Source of the DNA: Pelagophyceae sp. CCMP2097
Lineage: Eukaryota > Sar > Pelagophyceae
NCBI GenBank assembly: GCA_026770575.1
Contig: MU657753.1
Coordinates: forward strand, 14,521 to 29,045
Direction: 5' to 3'
DNA length: 14,525 nt
The notes under the pieces are model-generated. The model saw only the letters and a program-made list of their open reading frames with translations, was not told the DNA's origin and made no database searches. Shown here in pieces: positions 8,839 to 14,525 of this stretch; the first letter of the stretch is position 1, and each line of letters starts with the position of its first letter. The position numbers were made by a program, and so were the translations under genes.

Positions 8839-8915
8839 ATTGGCGCGAATCCGCGCGATTGGCTGGCTAGTCCTTTCCAGCACAGTGTGGGCGGGCGAGG
8901 GGCGTGGCCGATTGG
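8839..8915. promoter_or_regulatory. Inverted CCAAT boxes, E2F-like site and GC box
   Basis: ATTGG (CCAAT on the minus strand) occurs at 8839, 8858 and 8911. TTGGCGCGAA at 8840-8849 resembles an E2F site, and GGGCGG lies near 8889. Such clustering is typical of a TATA-less promoter, but no confident gene starts next to it; orientation and target are unknown. Confidence 0.35.
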
Positions 8916-9224
8916 GTTGGAAGTGGTGCGCGGTGGAGAGGGGGAAGTAGTGCCCGCCGCGGTGCAGGTCGAGGCCGGGCGCCGGGTCCGCACGACGCTG
9001 TCGGGCGGCATGGTGCATAGGAATTCCTAATAGAAGAAGCCGACCTTTGACTCGGGTTTGGGGGTTCTTCCCTTTTGGGCCAGCCCCACCCAGGGTGGAT
9101 TTTCAGCAAGCAAGAAGAAGGGGGCCTTGTCTGTCCTTGCGGGAGTCTTGCAGGGGCTGTCCTCGGGTGAGGCTGGAGCACCCTTTCGGCTGTGGACTTA
9201 GGAATTCCTGCAATTGCACAAAGG

Positions 9225-11467
9225 TTAGCCCGGCATTTCCAACGGGCCGGTCCCTCGAGCTGCGAGCGTCGCGTTGTGCGCTTTTGCGACGCGTTTGATA
9301 TCGTCCGTGTACACGATAATCCGCCTCCTCGGCCCGACCCTTGAACGCGCGGCGGCGGCGATCTTCAGCGACAGCGTCGACCACGCCGCGCCGTAAAACG
9401 TCCAAGCACCGAGGCAGACCTGGAATGGGAAGTGCGAGGTCCGAGGTCTAAGAGGTCTAAGAGAAATGCTCAGGTCTACGCGAGCCAGGGAAACGGACCT
9501 CTCTGTCGACGGCTGCGGCGTCGTATGCCATGAAGAAGCCCGCGGCGTCGTCGGTACGGCCTCGCGACCGCGCGTCGAGCCCTGCGGCCGTAAATACTTG
9601 CAGCTGCTCCGGCGTCGCGCCCGACGCGACCTGCAGAGGCGCCCTTCTTCGAGGCGAAAGTCGCGCCCCCGAGGCGGGCAGTGTTTCCGGGACCGGCGGC
9701 GGATAAGAGACGCCGGCTTCTACGTAGAGTGCCCTCGCCGGGTCGTGCACCTGGGCCGGCGGCGTTTGAAGGCGTGGACGCGTTTTTTCGGCGTTTGAAG
9801 GATGACAGGGCGATTGCACCTGTTTGAGGTACCAGGCCAGCTGCTTGGCCCCAATGAATCCTTGGCCGCTGATCAGCGGCGCGAGGTCCGCCGCGTTGTC
9901 GGCGTCGAACTTTGACTCAGCGGCGTCGTCGAAATTCGAAGCAGCGCCGCCGTGCGTCGACCTCCAGGCGTGGAACCAGTCCTCTTCGATTCGAGCGTGG
10001 ACGCAATCATAACTCCAAGGGAGGTCCCCCTGAATAATCCTCCTCGCCCGACGCCTCAGCGAGAGCGTCGGCACGAGGAGCCCTTTGGCGACGTCTAAGA
10101 CGTCGCCGGTAAAGGCGTTGAAGGGCGCTTTGAGGACTAGCGTGCGCTTCGAGTGCACCAGTGCCTGGGTGGCTGCGAAGATGATGCCGTGGATCCCAAA
10201 CACGCTTTGAGGCCCCGGCGCTTGTAAACGAATCGGGTTCGGCGAAGAAGCGTCCAACGTCCAAAACGCCGGGTTGTGGAACCGGGCAATGTCGAAGACG
10301 ACTGGATCGTCGTCCCTCGATGATTTTTGGACCACGGAGACGCCGTACCGTTTCAACACGATTTTAAATCCTTGCAAATCCCAAATGGATCCAAAGTCCG
10401 CCGTCTCGTTCCAGTTGCCCGAATCCCCGAGGCCGCCGTGGCGGAGGAAGACGCAGGGTTCCGGGAGGACCAAGTCGAAGTTGTGCGCGACGGCGAAATG
10501 CACGCAATTATTGAGAATCATCTCTTGGTTCGTCAAACCACTTTTCAAAACACACACCAGCCGCGGCCGCACCAAACCTTGCGCGACACGATGCGCCGTG
10601 GATGCCGATACGGCTTCTGAGACGGATAACATTTGGGGCAACGGCTTGGTGCCGCTCAGGATTTGAAAAGTCCGCGGCCTTCGCCGCTGGTCCAGCCATT
10701 CTGTGTGCTCGCGCAGGAGCGAAAACTCGAGCTTTTCGATGAGTGAGCAGCCGTAGCCGCCCAGAATGTGCGTATCTTGTTGGAGCACTTGTCTGCCGTC
10801 ATCATCGAGAAGGCACCCTTCTTCTCGCAAAACCTCAATCGGCAGCAAAGGCAGCAGGGCCCAGGCCGTTCGAACGACGTCCTCGCCGGACATGAAAGCG
10901 TTCGTCTTCAAGACGACTCGGAGGTCCTATCGTGTGTGTAGACGCGGGTGACGACGACGCGACCGCCACGCAGCGCGACACACGCACCGCCGAGAGGGCG
11001 AGCGTGACCTCGAGGTGGTCGAGGCATTTCTCGCGGGCCGTTTGGAGCGCCGCGCGGATCAGGTCGACCTAGGCGGGGGGGAGGCCCGGTGTCGTGGTGT
11101 TCTTGGTGCCGCCGTAGCCGCTTGTCGGCTCACCGGAGAGCCCGGCAGCACCTCGACGCCGGTCTCGTCGCCGCCGACTTTGAGCGGCGTCATTCCCGCG
11201 AGGCCTATCAAAGGCATTTGTGGTTGGCAAAACAGTCGGGTCGTCCGCGGGGCGTCTGGGAAGACGGCATCCACGGGCGGTGCAAGGATCCGCACCGAAT
11301 ATCTCGGCGACTGTCCTCGCCAAGTGCGAGAGCTCTGCGTCGGCGGCGTCGCGCGGGAACGCGGCGCGGTATACGTCGGCGCCGACGACGTACTCGTATT
11401 CGCACTGCGGCGCAGACGCGGCGAGGCAGGCGAGGCCCACAACATGCCAGAAACGGGTGTGCGCCAT
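9225..11467 (-). CDS. Secreted or lumenal O-fucosyltransferase-like glycosyltransferase
   Basis: Five predicted exons (11467-11296, 11204-11134, 11068-10988, 10926-9499, 9419-9225) join in phase to 648 aa. Donors are GTGCGG, GTGAGC, GTGCGT and GTCCGT; acceptors are TAG, TAG, TAG and CAG. The N-terminus looks like a signal peptide (MAHTRFWHVVGLACLAASA), pointing to the ER/Golgi lumen. Landmarks match the nucleotide-sugar fold of O-fucosyltransferase-like enzymes (PF10250 type): LTNQEMILNN (N241, Q242) before the strand FDLVLP, FGSIWDLQGFKIVL, then CVHARIEEDW (H418-W425), where the family carries its H-x-R...E/D active-site segment. The last exon continues with AWTFYGAAWSTLSLKI, like the family's C-terminal serine-rich binding loop. 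Acceptor and donor specificity cannot be read from sequence. The gene is divergent from the zinc-finger gene; starting at 10911, as an uninterrupted frame would suggest, loses the signal peptide. Confidence 0.85.
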
Positions 11468-11685
11468 CGAGCCCACCAAGGCGGGGGCCCCGCAATAAAA
11501 GCGGAGATCCGGGGCCTTGGCCGAGATCCGGGCCTTGGGCCAGCTCCTTGGTCTTTCGACAGCTGGACACGCGAGTTACAATCTACAATTTATAATGCGA
11601 GGTCACAGCGTCGCTAAATTTCGTCGATAGCTCGGCGTCGAAACTTGAAGCCTCGTTGCCTCGCAGGCAAGGCGCCTTCCCGACC
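11468..11685. promoter_or_regulatory. Divergent promoter region with 19-bp direct repeat and TATA-like box
   Basis: This 218-bp spacer separates two divergent start codons. It contains GAGATCCGGGGCCTTGG at 11504-11520 and a near copy at 11523-11539, offset by 19 bp. TTTATAAT at 11589-11596 lies about 90 bp before the plus-strand ATG and is the best TATA candidate, in the only AT-rich patch of the spacer (about 11575-11600). Confidence 0.45.
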
Positions 11686-12270
11686 ATGGGGGGCGGGAAC
11701 GCGCAAAAGTCGGCGGCGGCGCGCGAGCGGAACATGAAGGACGTTGGGAAGACGGACGCGGACCGCAAGGCGCGTTTCTGCACGGAGATTCAAACGCCAC
11801 CTCGAGGGACCCGGGGCCGCGCCCGGCGCAGGGCTCGGCCCCGGGCATGCGCTGCTCAGGGGCGTAGACGCTCAAGCGCTGCTAAGACACGCCTTGTCTC
11901 TGAGACGCGCCTTGTCCCTTCGACGCGCCTCGTTGCTTCGCCTCGTTCCTTCGACGCGCCTCGTTCACGCTTCTCCTTTTAGGCCGCAAAAGACAAGGTC
12001 GAGAAGGACAAGATGGCGAACATTTGCTCGCTGTGCCGCCAGACCTTTCTCGTCTCGGCGTCTGATTTGCAGTTGTATGGCCACGTCGCGTCGAAGCACG
12101 AGAAGGATGTTGCCACCCCCGAGAAATTTTTCCCAAAGCTCAAAGGCTACGACCCAAACGCCCCGAAGCCCGCGGCGCCCGCGGCGCCCGTCGTGAAGAA
12201 GGCGCCCGTGGTGAAAAAGGACAACCTTTCCGACATGCTATCTGCCGGTTTGTCCGGGAAGAAGAAGTAA
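11686..12270 (+). CDS. 4F5/zinc-finger small basic protein (At2g23090-like family)
   Basis: Two exons (11686-11769, 11983-12270) encode 123 aa. The N-terminus MGGGNAQKSAAARERNMK is the 4F5/SERF-like signature of this plant and algal family. Exon 2 adds a zinc finger, C43-x2-C46-x15-H62-x4-H67 (zf-met2 type), in NICSLCRQTF...GHVASKH. The C-terminus is a Lys/Ala/Pro tail with two KKAPVVKK-like blocks and ends LSGKKK; this tail is longer than in the short plant members I know. The ATG sits in ACCATGG, a strong context. The intron must start with GC (AAG then GCGCGT) to join both halves in phase 0; no GT donor restores the family sequence. Likely nuclear or nucleic-acid associated, but its molecular role is unknown in the family. 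It is convergent with the centrin-like gene. Confidence 0.92.
11770..11982 (+). other. GC-AG intron with internal direct repeats
   Basis: The donor is GCGCGT and the acceptor is CCTTTTAG. At 213 bp this is the longest well-supported intron in the window. Its right half is built of GACGCGCCT(T/C)GT-type repeats (about 11885-11970). Confidence 0.85.
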
Positions 12271-12292
12271 ACTTATAACAAACAACATGCTC

Positions 12293-12320
12293 GAAGGGAG
12301 GCGACTCGTCGGCCTCCTTC
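12293..12320. terminator. Hairpin between convergent genes
   Basis: GAAGG-G-AGGC pairs with GCCTCCTTC with one bulged G, around a short GACTCGTC-containing loop. It lies in the 53-bp gap between the stop codons of the zinc-finger gene (plus) and the centrin-like gene (minus), so it could mark both 3' ends. No AATAAA is present in the gap. Confidence 0.4.
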
Positions 12321-12323
12321 ATA

Positions 12324-12804
12324 CTAGTTGTCGGCTTCCTTTGCGCGGAAGCTTGCCATCATCTTCTCAAACGCTGATAGAGAGATGCCACCGCCATGTT
12401 CCGCCACCGCTTCAGCGAGTTCGTCATCCGTCAACGATTCGCCCAGCTCCTCGCGGCACTGCTTGAGGTGGTCCAGATTGATGGAACCCGAAGAGTCGAC
12501 GTCTAAAAGTGCGAACAAAGCGGCGTCGTCCGTCATGAAAACGCGCCTTGAAACGGACGGCATCGCCAACGCTGCAAACTCCTGAAAGTCCAGCGAGGGC
12601 TGGTCGCCAATGCCCGCCGCCTGGAGCTGTTGCCGCACTTCCTTTTTCGAAGTGGAGACGCCAAGGGCAAAGAAGAGGGACTTTAACGACGTGACGTCGA
12701 CGACGCCTACCCACTTGCGTCACCACGCGCTTTTCGGACCGCGCCGGCGCACCTTTGCCGGAGACGTCGAAGAGCGCGAACGCGGCGCGGAGCTCGTCCT
12801 CCAT
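12324..12804 (-). CDS. Centrin-like EF-hand protein with degenerate calcium loops
   Basis: Two exons (12804-12753, 12706-12324) encode 144 aa; the 46-bp intron has a GTGCGC donor and a GTAG acceptor. The joined start, ELRAAFALFDVSGKG-VVDVTSLKSLFFALGV, aligns with the first EF-hand of centrins, and REELGESLTDDELAEAV matches the centrin linker before EF-hand 4. All four EF-hand positions can be traced: EF1 DVSGKGVVDVTS, EF2 GIGDQPSLDFQEF, EF3 DVDSSGSINLDH, EF4 EHGGGISLSAFE. Nearly all ligands are altered: position 12 is Ser in EF1 and His in EF3, while the EF2 and EF4 loops are shortened. EF3 is closest to functional. The usual basic N-terminal extension of centrins is missing or lies in an unseen upstream exon. 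Likely role: basal body, centrosome or axonemal light-chain-like protein acting without calcium. It could also be a caltractin-like myosin light chain. Confidence 0.87.
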
Positions 12805-13388
12805 GTGCCGGTCACACGGGCCTCACGCGGCCACGTTGTCAACCACGCCCCGCCGCGTCCACGAGCCGGCCGTCCGCGGCAGCGATGCGGGCGCCCTCCG
12901 GCTGCCACCGACACGCACGCGTACCGGCGCGTGGAGCGCGTCGCGCGCGTCGCAGCGCCGAGTCGCACTCGATTTAACCCGATCGCACGTTGCAAAATAT
13001 TGTTTTGACTTGACATCACAGGATTTAAATCAGTCCCTACTTTAACGAAACCGCGCCGCTGCCACGGCGCTGCCGCCGCCGGGGCTGAGCCACGAGCTCC
13101 GCCCGCCCAGCAAACTCACAGCGCCTCCAGCGCTAGGGTGTTAGGACTGCATCAAAGCCTCATAAAACGCCCTGGCTTGATACATGAATGTGTCTCTGCC
13201 AGACTCTGGTGATTATGGTGAAGTCTACTAGTCTCCTCGCGCCTTTTACGCCGCCTCGAAGAAGCCCGGCAGCGCAGACCGCGTTGTCCATCGAGGCCCA
13301 CCGAGGCCTTCTGCGAGAAGGATGGCGGGATCGAACAGTAATCTAATGAATATATTATGTACAGTACACGGGTACAACAGTTTTTGGG
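12805..13388. other. Intergenic, GC-rich then AT-rich
   Basis: 12805-12970 is GC-rich and probably the promoter/5' leader of the centrin-like gene. 12975-13050 is an AT-rich island (AAAATATTGTTTTGAC, GATTTAAATC). No tRNA or rRNA fold was recognised. Around 13235-13345 the frame FYAASKKPGSADRVV (plus) is faintly protein-like but has no start, splice context or homologue I recognise; it may be a gene remnant. Confidence 0.45.
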
Positions 13389-13790
13389 TCAGACTTCTAT
13401 CGAGAACATGTGCTCCTCTGCGTCGCCGGCGTCGCAGAGCGCGGAAGTTAAGCATGGGCGCGAGTCGGCTGTCCATCTTCGGTCCTCGTCGTCGGCGAGC
13501 GGCGGGAGGCTGAGGTTGGCCGCTTGCAGTCGATTATGGAAATCCCACAACATCAGTGCGCACTCGCTCGCGATGACCTCGTCTGCGCCGAACTTGTCGC
13601 GGTACGTTGCCGCAGGCACGTTTCGAGGCCTTGAAGGGCCGAACGGCGCGTTGCGCGAGGCGTCCGATGCGCCAGAGCCGTACAATTTGGAATCGTCGTC
13701 AGAGTCGTCAGAGTCGCTGTCGTCCGGCGAAAGCGCGTCTGCGCGCCGGCGCGCCGAGAAGAGGCCGTCGTTTTGGTGCAGGTGCAGCAT
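13389..13790 (-). CDS. Acidic Ser/Asp-rich protein of unknown function
   Basis: Family not recognised. The first in-frame ATG (13790) gives 133 aa, ending at the TGA at 13391-13389. The protein opens MLHLHQNDGLFSARRRADAL, then has SPDDSDSDDSDDDS, a run typical of casein kinase 2 sites. A compact region with folded-protein character follows (YRDKFGADEVIASECALML, WDFHNRLQAANLSLPPLADD). It ends in DAGDAEEHMFSIEV. The frame stays open upstream to 13997, where the start would be GTG, so the true protein may be longer or begin in an upstream exon; GTAAGT near 13904 on the minus strand is a possible donor of such an exon. Coding is supported by composition and frame only. Confidence 0.5.
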   Translation of the reverse strand: MLHLHQNDGLFSARRRADALSPDDSDSDDSDDDSKLYGSGASDASRNAPFGPSRPRNVPAATYRDKFGADEVIASECALMLWDFHNRLQAANLSLPPLADDEDRRWTADSRPCLTSALCDAGDAEEHMFSIEV

Positions 13791-14273
13791 CGCGACGTGC
13801 GGTGAAATGTCGAGGCGCTCGTGGCGCGCGCCGCCGAGTCTCGCCGTGGCGCGGGCTCGTGCGCGGCTCCGAGGCGCCGTCGCTGGATCCGAAGCGGCAC
13901 TTACACCGTGCGGAGGTTGACCCTGTTGGAACAGCGAACCACCGCAGGGACTGCGGCAACTGCTACAAAGTAGTGTTTCGCCGCTGCGCCGCTCCACCGG
14001 AGAAACTTGAAGTCGAACATCAGGCTATCAATTGACTACAAGGGGAGGTCAACATGAAACGGATTCCACTCAGATACAAATTTCTCGGGCTACAAACGAG
14101 ATATGGGGCCACTTATGGTCGCTGCGTCGCGGGCTGGTGGCGGCGCGGTCCCCGACGAAGGAAGTTTGTTTACGGGCTCGATCCGCCGACCGTGAAGCCG
14201 CTTTCAAGAATAAAACGGTGTAAAACTTGACACCATTTCCGCGTAATTGCGGATTTGCATGGGCGTTTTAAGT

Positions 14274-14330
14274 GAAATGGGGCCCATAACTTACAAAATG
14301 GAGCCCATAGCCTAAATTTTGGGCCCAATC
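14274..14330. repeat. Three GGGCCC-containing short repeats, one inverted
   Basis: AAATGGGGCCCATA (about 14274) and AAATGGAGCCCATA (about 14298) are direct copies 24 bp apart. AAATTTTGGGCCCA (about 14316) carries the same core in a different setting. TGGGCC-type boxes are found in plant and algal promoters, but no gene is attached here. Confidence 0.6.
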
Positions 14331-14403
14331 CCGCACCTCCACAGGTCACTACGTCGGACTCTGGCGATGCCAAGGCCTACAGCCGGCCCCAATGAAGCGG
14401 CAG

Positions 14404-14514
14404 GGAGGCTGACACAAGGCGATAACAATGGAGCACCACCTCAAACCAGCTTTTGGCGACGCTGAAATCGAGATTGCGCGCGGGATACGCGAAAAACGGG
14501 AAGTGTCAGCCTCC
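14404..14514. mobile_element. Small element with 12-bp terminal inverted repeats (MITE-like candidate)
   Basis: GGAGGCTGACAC (14404-14415) and GTGTCAGCCTCC (14503-14514) are perfect inverted repeats 87 bp apart, giving an element of 111 bp with no coding capacity. Similarity extends outward weakly (GGCAG against GGCTG on the opposite strand). No clear target-site duplication is visible. It may be a non-autonomous DNA transposon remnant or simply a long hairpin. Confidence 0.45.
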
Positions 14515-14525
14515 AGCCCGACACC

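Larger units (their letters stand above)
8553..9224. other. Gene-poor spacer with palindromes and promoter-like boxes
   Basis: Nothing here is clearly coding. An open frame at 8704-9030 (plus) has no visible domain; only its last 30 codons (EVVPAAVQVEAGRRVRTTLS) look faintly protein-like. The spacer holds the AATAAA at 8654, the foldback at 8733-8763, the ATTGG/GC-box cluster at 8839-8915, and the motif TAGGAATTCCT twice (about 9018 and 9198). Base composition is less GC-rich than in neighbouring exons. Confidence 0.5.
13998..14525. other. Right-edge region without a convincing gene
   Basis: AT-richer than the rest, with no frame I believe. AATAAA occurs near 14210 (plus). It contains the GGGCCC repeats at 14274-14330, small foldbacks (GGTGT/ACACC and TCCGC/GCGGA, 14216-14257) and the inverted-repeat element at 14404-14514. 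Confidence 0.5.

Noticed and set aside
8704..9030. 108-codon plus-strand frame
   Set aside because: The first 75 residues do not look like protein and span the palindromes and promoter-like boxes. Only the end is mildly protein-like; not enough to call a gene.
9457..10911. Glycosyltransferase as a single-exon gene of 484 aa
   Set aside because: The frame has no ATG at 10911 and runs past a GTCCGT donor at its 3' end. Adding the three upstream exons and the last exon restores a signal peptide and the family's C-terminal segment.
14032..14223. 63-codon plus-strand frame near an AATAAA
   Set aside because: Short, with no domain, and composition typical of random sequence; the AATAAA alone does not support a gene.

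Overview
The window looks like nuclear DNA of a GC-rich, gene-dense eukaryotic microalga, most likely a photosynthetic stramenopile such as a pelagophyte. That placement is inference from compactness, intron style and gene families; no lineage marker is present. Genes sit on both strands with tiny spacers, lack ribosome binding sites, and are broken by short introns, mostly 43-114 bp. The usual predicted donor is GTGCGT or close to it, a minority of donors are GC, and acceptors are usually TAG or CAG. I rebuilt the gene models by hand from frame continuity across splice sites, so exon edges are predictions.

Layout. 1-450 (minus): tail of an alanine-rich gene made of three similar exon-intron units, running off the left edge. 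524-860: a degenerate 40-bp tandem repeat interrupted by a strong hairpin. 1086-2736 (plus): five-exon gene for a protein with ankyrin repeats, an FHA-like segment and a C-terminal RVxF-type motif. 2772-3571 (minus): convergent, uncharacterised gene. 3693-8552 (plus): one large 16-exon gene for about 1195 aa, with three copies of a divergent helical repeat, an Arg/Asp-rich tract, a helical C-terminal half and a WW domain split by an intron. 8553-9224: gene-poor spacer with palindromes and a CCAAT/GC-box cluster. 9225-11467 (minus): secretory protein of 648 aa resembling the O-fucosyltransferase-like glycosyltransferase fold. 11686-12270 (plus): 123-aa 4F5/zinc-finger protein whose intron starts with GC. 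12324-12804 (minus): centrin-like EF-hand protein that has lost most calcium ligands. 13389-13790 (minus): acidic Ser/Asp-rich protein of unknown function. 13791-14525: no convincing gene, but short repeats and a small element with terminal inverted repeats.

There is no operon or pathway. Gene pairs are convergent (2736/2772; 12270/12324) or divergent (3571/3693; 11467/11686), so some regulatory DNA is probably shared. The most unusual items are the ankyrin/FHA-like/RVxF protein, the three-repeat WW protein, the repeated exon-intron units at the left edge, and the mix of GC-AG introns with internally repetitive introns.
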